Shown here in pieces: positions 25,414-32,955 of a DNA stretch of 54,987 nucleotides. Origin of the DNA: DATDCV01 sp036524155 (GTDB taxonomy: Bacteria; Verrucomicrobiota; Verrucomicrobiia; Limisphaerales; UBA8199). The notes below the pieces were generated by a model. It was not told the DNA's origin and searched no databases. It worked only from the letters and a program-made list of their open reading frames with translations. A program made the translations under genes and the position numbers. Position 1 is the stretch's first letter. The number at the start of each line of letters is the position of its first letter. The DNA lies in the NCBI GenBank assembly GCA_036524155.1, contig DATDCV010000270.1, forward strand, positions 1 to 54,987, given 5' to 3'.

Positions 25414-26348
25414 CGGCGCGGGCGATGAAGAAACCAAAGGCTGAGGATGAACAGGAAGAAGCCAAGAGGCATCGTGGTGAGGTAAACGATTTTGTTGGTA
25501 GGCAATGCCCAACCCCAGACTGCTACCGGAGCGTAGGCGGCGATAGCCGTGACTGGCGCAAGTAGCAGCCACAAGCATGACCGAAGTCGGATGCGACCGA
25601 CGAACGTGTCCACGAGGTCGGGACGCTGTTCGTGGATTCGATTCCGATTCAGGCCGAAGGTACAGGCGAGCAGCAGGGGAGGCAGGATGAGCGCAGAGCG
25701 CGGGGTGGCCGGTACGCGGATGGCGAGGAAGAAAACCACGACGACTGCGACCAAAATCGGCATCTCCCACTTCCCCGGTCGGAAGCAGTCCGCCGGAACA
25801 AGACCCAGCACAGCCCAAGCGAGGACCAAGAGAATCGAGCACACCGCAGTATGCGCCGCGAAGGCGGCCAGTGATGTGCTGCTTTTGTCCAGTTCCGCAG
25901 GCCACCACCCGGCCCACAGTCCCCAGCCCAACCCCACGGCGACCGAGAAGGCTGCGACGCTTGAAGCTTTCGCCGCCCTCAACACCTTGCCCTGCCAGTA
26001 CCAGCCAATGCCGACGCTGATTAAGGCGTGCCACGCGAGTCCGGTAAACGAGATAGACGCGGGGAAAGGGCCGTCGGCGCTGCCGTAGAGGGTATCGACC
26101 ACCACGCCCTCATCCACCCAGCCGTAGACGGCTCCCGCCAGAAACACGGCTGGAAACGACGCGATTCGGCACTGCCGGACAAGCAAGAGGACCAGCCACG
26201 CGAGCAGGCTGTAAACGAGCCAGCCCAGCACGAAGTCGGAGAGTTTGTCACCCGGTCGCAGGAACGACCAGAACACGCGCTCGGAATAGAAGAACAAGAT
26301 GTAGCCGGTAGCCAGAATAATCACGAGCTTCTGAATCCAGCGGCGCAT
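25383..26348 (-). CDS. Polytopic membrane protein
   Basis: A 321-residue protein with about nine to ten predicted membrane helices, beginning KLVIILATGYILFFYSE and ending FLFILSLWFLHRP. A conserved-looking acidic loop GWVDEGVVVDTLYG lies after the third helix, reminiscent of polar sites inside membrane proteins. No family is recognised, and no transporter signature is seen. It is a single gene, with a convergent overlap with the small membrane protein at 24988-25413 and a 120-base gap to the methyltransferase gene upstream. Confidence 0.78.
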   Translation of the reverse strand: MRRWIQKLVIILATGYILFFYSERVFWSFLRPGDKLSDFVLGWLVYSLLAWLVLLLVRQCRIASFPAVFLAGAVYGWVDEGVVVDTLYGSADGPFPASISFTGLAWHALISVGIGWYWQGKVLRAAKASSVAAFSVAVGLGWGLWAGWWPAELDKSSTSLAAFAAHTAVCSILLVLAWAVLGLVPADCFRPGKWEMPILVAVVVVFFLAIRVPATPRSALILPPLLLACTFGLNRNRIHEQRPDLVDTFVGRIRLRSCLWLLLAPVTAIAAYAPVAVWGWALPTNKIVYLTTMPLGFFLFILSLWFLHRPRRHPAPQPAVG

Positions 26349-26470
26349 GTGACCGGCAACTTAGCGTCGAGGCCCGCATCCAGAAAGGGAAAAGCCATTG
26401 CGATGCGGACCACGACGCGCCCGCTCGAACCCGTTCCAGCATTCGAGCGACTCACGTCGCGCAACGACCG

Positions 26471-27274
26471 TTACGGCTTTCCTGCCACTGCCTTGAACCA
26501 CGTGTAGAAGAACGCCCCTTCGTCAGTCTGGTCTACGCTGGACAAGTCAGCGATGCCTCGTTCATAAACCTCTTTGGGCACAAGATTATCGGCCAATATC
26601 TGGTGCTCGGCAGACTGCACCATCGGCACGATGATGTGGTCCACCATGCCGTCACGCAACTCAGGTTTCAGGTGGTCGGCATACAGCCAAGCCGGTTCAC
26701 AGGTTCGCAGTTCAAATCCCGCCTCTGTAAGCAGCGGCGTCAGTCGGCGTCCGATGTTCGGGTCGTGGCCGATGTTCCGCTGCGCGGTGATAAGACCTTT
26801 CCAGGCGGCGATGGACTCTGGCGTTTCAGGGTGCCAGAAGCACGAACCGTGGTCCCCTTCGATGACAGTAATCGTTCCGCCCGTTTTGAGGACGCGCTTC
26901 AGTTCCATCAACGCCGCGACGGGAACATGCAGATGTTCCAGGACAAAGCAGACGAAGATGTGGTCGAACGTTTCATCCGCAAAGCTGAGCCGGGTTATGT
27001 CCTCCCGGCGGAAGGTGACATTGTCGAACCGCGCCTGCTCCTTCAGCCGGTTGGCAGTTGCCAGCGACTTCTCGGAAATGTCGATGCAGGTAAACACCGC
27101 ACCAGGACTTCGCTTAACTAAAAGCCGCGTCTGGGCACCCACCCCGCACCCGGCCTCCAAGACGTTTGCCTTCTCCGGGAAATGCGTGCCGGTATGCAGG
27201 ATGTCCTCCAGAATCTCCGCCTGCTCATACAGCCGCTGCGTTTCTCGCTCTGAATAGCCATGCACGTACGACAT
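26471..27274 (-). CDS. Class I SAM-dependent methyltransferase
   Basis: A 267-residue protein with the SAM-binding motif VLEAGCGVGAQT (38-49), the ribose-binding acidic residue in FTCIDISEKS, the REDITRLSFADETFDHIF motif II and LKTGGTITVIEGDHG motif III. The fold resembles small-molecule methyltransferases of the UbiE/Methyltransf_11 type. The substrate cannot be told: no dedicated biosynthesis genes are nearby. The initial YSERETQRLYEQAEIL helix is common in this family. It appears to be a single gene, upstream of which lies the frameshifted HTH remnant. Confidence 0.9.
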   Translation of the reverse strand: MSYVHGYSERETQRLYEQAEILEDILHTGTHFPEKANVLEAGCGVGAQTRLLVKRSPGAVFTCIDISEKSLATANRLKEQARFDNVTFRREDITRLSFADETFDHIFVCFVLEHLHVPVAALMELKRVLKTGGTITVIEGDHGSCFWHPETPESIAAWKGLITAQRNIGHDPNIGRRLTPLLTEAGFELRTCEPAWLYADHLKPELRDGMVDHIIVPMVQSAEHQILADNLVPKEVYERGIADLSSVDQTDEGAFFYTWFKAVAGKP

Positions 27275-27385
27275 AGTTCACTTTCGGTCCTACAGGGCGC
27301 GTCATTGTAAACACTGGCGGGGAATGTGCAAATCACCACGCTGCGCGATGGGCCGCACCCCTTGGAAGCTGGCTATTTTGAGAGC

Positions 27386-27590
27386 ATGAACATGACTTCA
27401 AACTTCACGAAGGGCAATCGTCCCATCATCAGCCTCTACCGTTTCTGCCAATGATGCTGGAATCAGTCCGGTGACCGCGCAGCGCTGGCGGAGGGCCGGA
27501 CGGCTGTCTACACTAAGCATCTGCGGGCGGCAGCACGTGACCAGGGAGGCTATGCGGGCTGGAGCCAGAAGCTGTACACATCGAGCATGA
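27386..27590 (+). pseudogene. Frameshifted helix-turn-helix (excisionase-like) remnant
   Basis: The frame from the ATG at 27386 (MNMTSNFTKGNRPIISLYRF) stops at a TGA at 27452. Continuing in another frame from 27450 gives NDAGISPVTAQRWRRAGRL, then STLSICGRQHVTREAMRAG, a classic HTH with a short wing as in excisionases and phage regulators. Reading both parts together gives a coherent small DNA-binding protein, so one base has probably been lost (or two gained) near 27450. The downstream end overlaps the convergent HEAGH gene. A sequencing error remains possible. Confidence 0.6.
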
Positions 27591-28245
27591 CCTGCTCAAC
27601 TTTGTCCATTGAGTAAGCCTCGTATTGGAGCGTGCGTCGAATGTCGCCGAACGGTGGTCGGATTTGGAAGGCGGGACGCAATTTTTCCACGGCTTCGCTC
27701 AGGAGCTTTTCCTGTTGCGCCCGCTTGGCCCGTCCGAGGCGGCGGCCAAAATGGTTGTGGAGTACGGGGCTGAGCAAGGTTTGCTGAGCTTCAACGAGTG
27801 TTGCTCTCGGTAACTCATCTGTCAGTCTCATGCACTCATCGGAGGTCAGGTGCCCGGAGCGGGATAGTGCCTCGCCGAAGCGAACTACGCACTTCCACAC
27901 CTCCGGTTGGTTCAGAAACCCAGCCACGTCATCTTCGAGCTTGTATTCGTATGCGCTCAACTGGTCCTTATCAAGGTGAGGGCGAAGCAGTCCCCAGATG
28001 CGCTGATAGTCAGATGAAGCCTCCACCCTGAAATGGATGCTCTCCTTTTTGCCAGCCGCCATCAACTGGGCAACATAGCCTGCCACCAGCGGATACGCGT
28101 CGAAGATGGCGCAAGGCAGGAGGTCCACATAACCACCAGGATGGCCGTTATAGTTGGCTTCCCGGATGAGCAATCCGAGATGGCGAGCAACTACAGCGTG
28201 CCCGGCTTCATGGCACGCGCCCGAAATCCTGTGAAGGTTAAACAT
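27550..28245 (-). CDS. Single-domain HEAGH (M41-like) metalloprotease-like protein
   Basis: A 231-residue protein from the ATG at 28245 (MFNLHRISGACHEAGHAVVARHLG), with HEAGH at residues 12-16 followed by YNGHPGGYVDLLP. A clear acidic third ligand like those of the tandem protein at 653-1687 is not obvious; SSDYQRIWGLL near residue 77 (SDYQRIW) is the best candidate. The C-terminal half is helical and charged. It lacks an ATPase domain, as does the tandem protein. A perfect 10-bp inverted repeat lies 49 bases before the start and may be its operator. The longer upstream frame includes that repeat and is unlikely to be translated. Confidence 0.75.
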   Translation of the reverse strand: MFNLHRISGACHEAGHAVVARHLGLLIREANYNGHPGGYVDLLPCAIFDAYPLVAGYVAQLMAAGKKESIHFRVEASSDYQRIWGLLRPHLDKDQLSAYEYKLEDDVAGFLNQPEVWKCVVRFGEALSRSGHLTSDECMRLTDELPRATLVEAQQTLLSPVLHNHFGRRLGRAKRAQQEKLLSEAVEKLRPAFQIRPPFGDIRRTLQYEAYSMDKVEQVMLDVYSFWLQPA

Positions 28246-28293
28246 ACAGGCAAGAGAACAGAAAATCGGGAAGTTGGAGGAGTCGGCGAAGGC

Positions 28294-28320
28294 TCCGGCA
28301 ATTGTATACAAATTGCCGGA
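28294..28320. promoter_or_regulatory. Operator-like palindrome upstream of the HEAGH gene
   Basis: Two perfect 10-base arms (TCCGGCAATT and AATTGCCGGA) flank a 7-base centre GTATACA. The site lies 49 bases before the start of the HEAGH gene at 28245. Its size and symmetry fit a dimeric repressor site. A second palindrome with a 7-base GTATAC-containing centre is at 30853-30871. Confidence 0.55.
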
Positions 28321-28416
28321 GCGTGAACGACAACGCCCTGGTGCCCCTGCCAAACACTGTGACACGCCTACCGCGCAATGCCGACAGGTCGGCAGGCGTC
28401 ATTGGGGCGTGTCGGA

Positions 28417-28833
28417 TTAGCTTGCGCTCGCTTTAAGCTGCTCAAGTTCATTTACGAGGCCCTTGAGGGCCTTCTTTGCGGCAGCCTTATCAGCGGGGTC
28501 GGTGATGCCGAGGTCCTCAAGCGTTTCAGCACCTTGGATTTCCTGTCGCAGAACGGTGAGCCACAGTTCAAACTCGGTCCAAATCTTAGGATTGTGGTTC
28601 AAGCTCGGTACTGCCGTGGATTCCGGGCACGGCCTCGAAGCTTCTGCCATTGCATCGAGCCACAGCTTCTCCATCCGGTCGGGGATGCCGCAATTACGGG
28701 CCGCGACGATTGTGCTGCCGTTGACATGATGGTGGACAAGGACGAAGAAATCGTAGTCATCACCGCATGCCATTAATGAACGGATGCCGTCGGGCTTGGC
28801 TACGACACCGGATTCAGCAATATGGCGAGCCAT
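28417..28833 (-). CDS. Uncharacterised protein, possibly frameshifted at its 5' end
   Basis: The open frame from the ATG at 28833 (MARHIAESGVVAKPDGIRSLM) gives 138 residues ending in an alanine/lysine-rich helix (PADKAAAKKALKGLVNELEQL). No family recognised. Upstream, an ATG at 28907 opens another frame (MNELAKQFTEEANP). The present frame read backwards gives DTITQAAAC directly before MARH. Joined, they make a natural N-terminus, which would need one extra base in the C-run near 28868. So either the true gene is 28417-28907 with a frameshift, or a shorter protein is made from 28833. Histidine-rich VLVHHHVNG is in the middle. Confidence 0.6.
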   Translation of the reverse strand: MARHIAESGVVAKPDGIRSLMACGDDYDFFVLVHHHVNGSTIVAARNCGIPDRMEKLWLDAMAEASRPCPESTAVPSLNHNPKIWTEFELWLTVLRQEIQGAETLEDLGITDPADKAAAKKALKGLVNELEQLKASAS

Positions 28834-28907
28834 ACATGCCGCTGCCTGAGTGATTGTATCCGTGTGGGGTTCGCCTCTTCGGTGAATTGCTTTGCGAGTT
28901 CATTCAT

Positions 28908-29396
28908 ATTTTTACTTTATTTGTTTAACGCGCTGGCCATGTCGGATATTGGAGTGCCTGATTTAATCAGGACCACAGCACCTAACACGGCATGGCCTTT
29001 TGACCCTGCAATCGCGCAGACTGGTGAGCCGCCGCCGACGAGTTGGGGAACGATGTGAGACGGACCGCCAAGCCCGGCCAGCGGCGGCTCGAAAAACTCC
29101 TGGACTCAACGGTCTGTCTCACAGGCGCGACCATAGCACGCTGTTTTTCGGGTGGTCTTGACCACGTCGTCGCAACCTTCTACGAATTAAGGTAATAAAC
29201 CTGTTGACAAGCGCGTGGCTGGACACCCCAGGCCGTAGATGACCGGCTCCTGGCCAAAGCGCCGTGAGGAGGAATTTGAGGCTTCATCCCACGCTCGTGT
29301 GAATGGTGCGCCGAGAGCGTGCTGCTCAATGAGCGTGAAACCGTCGGCACGTACCCGAGTGCATCAGAAAGGCACGGGCCAGAATCCACCATAATC
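28908..29396. other. Intergenic region without a convincing gene
   Basis: About 490 bases between the divergent gene at 28417 and the HTH gene at 29397. A TTGACA occurs near 29202 but no -10 box follows at normal spacing. Open frames here are short, proline-rich and lack starts. I see no RNA gene or repeat. Confidence 0.45.
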
Positions 29397-29753
29397 ATGA
29401 AATCAAAGGCAAACGAAGTGGTGCTGACCGCGCTCCAGCAGGTGGTCGGCGCGACACTGAAAAGCTGGCTGGACGAGAACAAAGCCGAGGTAATCCAGGC
29501 GGTGCGCGCAGCCGTGGCCATCCCCCAGGTGCCGCCTCCGGCGACCAGGACGACGGCGGCGGAACCAAAGCGCGAGCCGGAGTACCTGAAAGTCGCCGAG
29601 GTCGCTGCAAGGTGGAAGCTGCACCCCGAAACGGTCCGCGACATGGTACGCCAAGAGCGGCTGCCTCGAATGCGCATTGGCGGGCGCATCCTGGTCCCGA
29701 TGAGCGCCATCGCAGAATGCGAAAAACAGGGCTGGGTGCCGAGCAGGAGGTGA
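29397..29753 (+). CDS. Excisionase-like helix-turn-helix protein (copy 2)
   Basis: A 118-residue paralogue of the protein at 22357. The N-terminal segment LTALQQVVGATLKSWLDENK is nearly the same, the linker differs, and the HTH reads YLKVAEVAARWKLHPETVRDMVRQ, then RIGGRILVPMSAIAE. The two copies lie 7 kb apart in the same orientation. The conserved N-terminus is unusual for plain excisionase proteins and may be a dimerisation or partner-binding helix. The ATG at 29397 is chosen by alignment with the paralogue. The cREC gene follows about 100 bases downstream. Confidence 0.85.
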   Translation: MKSKANEVVLTALQQVVGATLKSWLDENKAEVIQAVRAAVAIPQVPPPATRTTAAEPKREPEYLKVAEVAARWKLHPETVRDMVRQERLPRMRIGGRILVPMSAIAECEKQGWVPSRR

Positions 29754-29849
29754 CAGGCACTGGTCAGGCCGCCGCGATACCAGCGGTACCAAGTTCAGCA
29801 ACACATCCAACCTTGAGCAAAACTACTTCTTTGGGTCAGCATCTGGCGG

Positions 29850-30281
29850 ATGGACAACGAACGAAAAAACATCCTGGTCCTGGAGGACAGCGAGACGCGC
29901 ATCGGGCTGATGCGCGAGGCGCTCGGAACCTTGCCCGGCAGCTTCACGCTCCAGTGCTGGGATAACGTCTGGGCCATGCGGAAGCAGATGCCCCGCTGGC
30001 TGCCCAGCGCATACTTGATTTCCCTGGATTACGACCTGGGCGACAGCCGCACTCCGAATCCAGGCAACGGCATGGATGCGGTCCAGGCGCTCTCCGGGCA
30101 CCAACCGATGTGCCCAATCATCGTCCATACCAGCCTGTCCCAGGAAGGCCGGGAGATGGTTCGCGCCCTTCGTGAGCGCGGCTGGTCGGCAGAGCAGGTG
30201 CTGTTCAATAAGCGCGAAGCGGTTCAGGAATGGCTAAACGCAGTGGAGATGTTGACTGGCTTGGACCAGCGCCATCCGTGA
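29850..30281 (+). CDS. Receiver-like cREC domain protein
   Basis: A 143-residue single-domain protein with a response-regulator receiver fold: NILVLEDSE (acidic pair 12-13), YLISLDYDLGD (aspartates 60 and 62), PIIVHTS (91-95), and a lysine in FNKRE near the C-terminus. The SLDYDLG...G...PIIVHTS pattern matches the cyclic-phosphate processing receiver group (cREC) better than standard phospho-receivers. Those are predicted to act on cyclic phosphates in RNA repair or RNA-based conflict systems. There is no output domain and no kinase beside it. A function in defence or RNA metabolism is plausible but not shown. Confidence 0.75.
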   Translation: MDNERKNILVLEDSETRIGLMREALGTLPGSFTLQCWDNVWAMRKQMPRWLPSAYLISLDYDLGDSRTPNPGNGMDAVQALSGHQPMCPIIVHTSLSQEGREMVRALRERGWSAEQVLFNKREAVQEWLNAVEMLTGLDQRHP

Positions 30282-30338
30282 CCGTGTCGGAAACTCGGGT
30301 AGAGCGCCGACTAGTCCGAACAAACCGCTCCCGAGAAG

Positions 30339-30698
30339 TCAGGTCAACGTGCCAGGTGCACCCCAAGTAAACATAAACACGCACCGCAACCGGTCGCCAT
30401 CCTGCCGAAGCACGCGGAATTCGTCAGGCTTAACCTTCAGACCGGATTTCTTGAGCACCTGCCGGACCTGACGGGAAGCGAGTGCGTTGTCCTTTTCAAC
30501 CGGGAACGAGCCGCGCTTGAGCCACAGGTGCCAAATGGGGTGAACTTCTTCCCGCTCGACACGACTGACTTTGAACCCGGCTTGCGACAGCACGCGCTTT
30601 ACTCGTTGATGATAGTAAAGGTCGTCCCCGTGGAGCATGTCGATGACGCGGTCCATCGTCGGGTCGAAGTCAGGGTCGACGGTTTGCTTTCGCGGCAC
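30339..30698 (-). CDS. Uncharacterised small basic protein at island edge
   Basis: About 119 residues from a GTG at 30698 (PRKQTVDPDFDPTMDRVIDML); an ATG at 30656 would shorten it by 14 residues. The centre has VHPIWHLWLKRGSF, and the protein ends with an aromatic strand RCVFMFTWGAPG. No family recognised. An open frame continues further upstream through the tRNA-Gly fragment, where it reads MERAKGFEP. That is a well-known artefact of reading a tRNA gene backwards and I do not count it as protein. This is the last gene of the island; a palindrome at 30853-30871 lies about 155 bases upstream. Confidence 0.6.
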   Translation of the reverse strand: MPRKQTVDPDFDPTMDRVIDMLHGDDLYYHQRVKRVLSQAGFKVSRVEREEVHPIWHLWLKRGSFPVEKDNALASRQVRQVLKKSGLKVKPDEFRVLRQDGDRLRCVFMFTWGAPGTLT

Positions 30699-30852
30699 GC
30701 TGCAAAGCCTAGCCGAAACGCGAGCAGGCTTAAAGACCGGAAACGCACTCCACCAGCGATTGGGGCAGTGTGGCGCGAACACATCGCCTGCAATTTTTTC
30801 CTGACAATTCCTGACAACTTTTTCCGAGTGCTTCCCTACGTTTTTGGGATTG

Positions 30853-30871
30853 GCCTTTTGTATACAAAGGC
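30853..30871. promoter_or_regulatory. Second operator-like palindrome
   Basis: Arms GCCTTT and AAAGGC flank a 7-base centre TGTATAC. The architecture resembles the repeat at 28294-28320. It lies 155 bases before the small gene starting at 30698 and about 65 bases before the att-like tRNA end, so it could also be a binding site for an integration or excision factor. Confidence 0.45.
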
Positions 30872-30901
30872 GGTAACCTCTTGAGAAATGAGAACTTATG
30901 T

Positions 30902-30919
30902 CAGCCCGAAAACGGGCTG
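30902..30919. repeat. Hairpin beside the att site
   Basis: A 7-bp GC-rich stem (CAGCCCG / CGGGCTG) with an AAAA loop. No T-run follows on either strand, so it is not a standard intrinsic terminator. Its place 16 bases inside the island end may mean a role in recombination. Confidence 0.5.
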
Positions 30920-30935
30920 GCAATTTGGGGTGCTT

Positions 30936-30961
30936 GGGTTCGAATCCCTTCGCTCGCTCCA
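30936..30961 (+). other. 3' end of a tRNA-Gly gene, likely attachment site
   Basis: This reads GGGTTCGAATCCC then TTCGCTCGCTCCA: half of the T-stem, the T-loop, the acceptor strand CGCTCGC, a discriminator T and CCA. It is the usual 3' end of bacterial tRNA-Gly(GCC). The bases upstream do not pair with the T-stem (TTGGG against CCCTT) and no GCGAGCG acceptor strand is found within 150 bases, so the 5' part of the gene is missing. Such 26-base leftovers mark the far end of elements integrated into tRNA 3' ends. With the fragment pointing right, the element lies to its left. Confidence 0.75.
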
Positions 30962-31186
30962 TTTGTATTCATAGATCACCCTGATTCTAGCACGTTTTTT
31001 CAGGCTTTTTGCACTCAGAAGTTATTTTTCCTTTTTCTGTGTTCCAAGTGTCAGAAATGGTGTTTTTGGCGCTCCCGTTAGAATGACCGTTAGAACGGAT
31101 TCCTGCGAATCGAAGGGGCGTCCGTCCTGCTTGGCCCTTTCAGTCTTTACTGGGACTGCCGTTCAGGAATACAACGGCTCTGGCCC

Positions 31187-31507
31187 ATGAAGAAATATAT
31201 TGAAATCAGTCCACCGGAGAAGCTGAAGCTGTTGAACGAGCATCCCATGGGAACCACATGGAAAAGCTTGGATGAAAGCAAATGGTGTTTGCACTGCGAG
31301 GCTCAATTCACAGGGCATTCCGTGCTGGTGTACAAACAGGATGGCGAGTTCTGGCTCGAATGCGGCACCCCCGATTGTGACGGCTCGCCCCTCGACTGGA
31401 CTGATTGTCCGTGGTGGAATGAGAACCATCCACAGACGAAAGCCCATGATGAAGCAATGGAGAGAATTGACGAGATAACGGAATCCGGAGATCCCGAACA
31501 GAACTGA
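31187..31507 (+). CDS. Small zinc-ribbon-like protein
   Basis: A 106-residue protein with two cysteine pairs, WCLHC (33-37) and LECGTPDC (near 57-64), separated by a short beta-rich stretch HSVLVYKQDGEFW. The spacing suggests a zinc ribbon. The N-terminus has a short helix and the C-terminal third is acidic (WNENHPQTKAHDEAMERIDEIT). No larger family is recognised. It is the first gene outside the presumed island. A poor ribosome binding site precedes the ATG (GGCCC). Confidence 0.75.
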   Translation: MKKYIEISPPEKLKLLNEHPMGTTWKSLDESKWCLHCEAQFTGHSVLVYKQDGEFWLECGTPDCDGSPLDWTDCPWWNENHPQTKAHDEAMERIDEITESGDPEQN

Positions 31508-31625
31508 GTCCATTCGACCCGGCCCATGCCGTTGAATAGTATATGCCCGGGTTCAAAATTCTCGGTTGCCTCGGCTGAGTGCTGGGGGTGTAATCACCCA
31601 GAGCAGTCCAAAGCGGGAGTTAAAC

Positions 31626-32177
31626 GTGACACCTCAGACTTCGAATCAGTTGCTGACAACCACAAGATCCCCGTTCTTTGTGAAACCGAAGCTCTTGGCA
31701 GTGCTTGTGGTTTTGGTCGTCCTCCCGAGCATTCCTTTTGTTCCCGGCATTATCAGCCGCCACTCCTCCCCGCCCATAACGGCTCGTTACATCAACAACA
31801 GGCGAGAGGGGAACCGTATCCTTGTTTCGCTGAACGTCACCAACCACTCCACTCGCACGTATGCCACCGGGATGAAATCGTTGGAGTTCCGCAATGGAAC
31901 CAATTGGGAGACCCTATGCCAATTTCGTGTTCTTGATGGCTTTTGCCATCTCAGACCTCATGGCTCGGAACTCTGTGATTTTGACCTGACTAATTTTCCG
32001 ACAGCCACGACATTGCGGCTGAAGATATGGGTGGCAAAACGAGCAAAAGGGCCTGAGGAGTTTTTTCTAAAACTGGAAACCTGCCTTAAGAACCGGACCT
32101 TATACTTTTACAAGAATCCCACTGAGACTTTCTCGAACCGTCGTGATGAGATCATTAGCGAGGAGTTCAGTCTGTGA
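31626..32177 (+). CDS. Membrane-anchored uncharacterised protein
   Basis: About 183 residues from a GTG at 31626, chosen because GGGAG lies seven bases before it; the frame is open further upstream without such a site. After 20 residues comes one hydrophobic segment (PKLLAVLVVLVVLPSIPFVPG), a membrane anchor or uncleaved signal. The rest is a beta-rich extracytoplasmic domain (RILVSLNVTNHSTRTYATGMKSLEFR) with several cysteines. The layout suits a small outer-layer or periplasmic domain; no family recognised. Confidence 0.7.
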   Translation: MTPQTSNQLLTTTRSPFFVKPKLLAVLVVLVVLPSIPFVPGIISRHSSPPITARYINNRREGNRILVSLNVTNHSTRTYATGMKSLEFRNGTNWETLCQFRVLDGFCHLRPHGSELCDFDLTNFPTATTLRLKIWVAKRAKGPEEFFLKLETCLKNRTLYFYKNPTETFSNRRDEIISEEFSL

Positions 32178-32480
32178 AAAGTGAGCCTCTCTCGATTGGG
32201 CGATTGCTAACGGTATTCTGTACGGGTGTTGGTGCCCGAACGACGGCTGTCTAGTAGATCAGACCTTCGCTCTGAGCCGCCGCCTCCTTGGTCCATCTGT
32301 CGCCGTCGAAGCTGGAGAATATCGCAGCGTCAAGGATGCACGGGAAAACCTTGCTCGCCGCGCAAAGTTGTTGAACACCGTCCAACACGAAGCAGTAATA
32401 CTCCTCGTCTGCCAAGGCGGTAGCGGTCAACCTAACGGGAAATCCAAAATCGTTGAGCCATTTCGTGATGCGGCTGTCGA
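32178..32480 (+). other. Ambiguous region with an open frame but no clear start
   Basis: A frame open from 32185 to a stop at 32556 encodes a protein-like stretch (LVDQTFALSRRLLGPSVAVE, then AGEYRSVKDARENLARRAKL) but no ATG or GTG begins it. A GTG at 32174 has AGGAG eight bases upstream and overlaps the previous stop, yet its frame ends after 26 codons at 32252. Together these suggest a frameshifted gene. The 3' part overlaps the next gene in another frame. Confidence 0.4.
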
Positions 32481-32915
32481 GTGGGATTTCGAAGCGACTC
32501 AGACCACCTCTCTAAAGCGCAGGAAACTAACCAATATTTGGTGGCGTTGCTGTTAAAAAAAATAGCGGGAGAATCGTTTGATCACTGCTCCTTCCTTGAC
32601 CAAGAGACCATGCTCGTAAGGAGGATTCAGGATAACCTTGCCAAGGAGTACGGGCGAAAAGTGCTCGCACAGAGAATCAACTCCGGAATCAAAATGTGTG
32701 ACAATTTAGCAAAAGAAATTGCTGAACTTATTCGTCTAGCGAAAACGCCTGCCAGTGTCGCACAGGCAAAGAAGCTCGCAGAAGATTTGCAGCAATATCA
32801 GGAGGCGCTTCGGGAAATGAATCGACAATTCCCGAAAGTTCCAGAGTTGAACGTGGAACAGATGCAGGAAAATATGAGGAAAATGAAGGAGAAATACGGC
32901 GAGGGTGAGAAGTAG
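32481..32915 (+). CDS. Helical, coiled-coil-like protein
   Basis: About 144 residues starting at a GTG (VGFRSDSDHLSKAQETNQYL). It is almost entirely helical and charged. Heptad-like spacing of leucines is seen in ASVAQAKKLAEDLQQYQEAL and NVEQMQENMRKMKEKYGEGE. No family recognised. The N-terminal boundary is uncertain because the preceding 300 bases hold a broken-looking frame; the real protein may have begun further upstream before a frameshift. Confidence 0.55.
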   Translation: MGFRSDSDHLSKAQETNQYLVALLLKKIAGESFDHCSFLDQETMLVRRIQDNLAKEYGRKVLAQRINSGIKMCDNLAKEIAELIRLAKTPASVAQAKKLAEDLQQYQEALREMNRQFPKVPELNVEQMQENMRKMKEKYGEGEK

Positions 32916-32955
32916 ATTTGGGATCGCCGCAGCGGCCCCCCGGCTCAAGGCGGCG

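Noticed and set aside
24859..26034. A 390-residue upstream extension of the DUF4038 gene on the minus strand
   Set aside because: It overlaps two well-supported membrane-protein genes, is arginine/histidine-rich, and would bury the signal peptide.
30850..30961. A complete tRNA at the island edge
   Set aside because: No pairing 5' acceptor strand, D-arm or anticodon arm is found; only the 3' end is present.
30699..30962. N-terminal extension of the small gene at 30339 beginning MERAKGFEP
   Set aside because: It translates the reverse of a tRNA 3' end and an intergenic stretch; such peptides are common artefacts beside tRNA genes.
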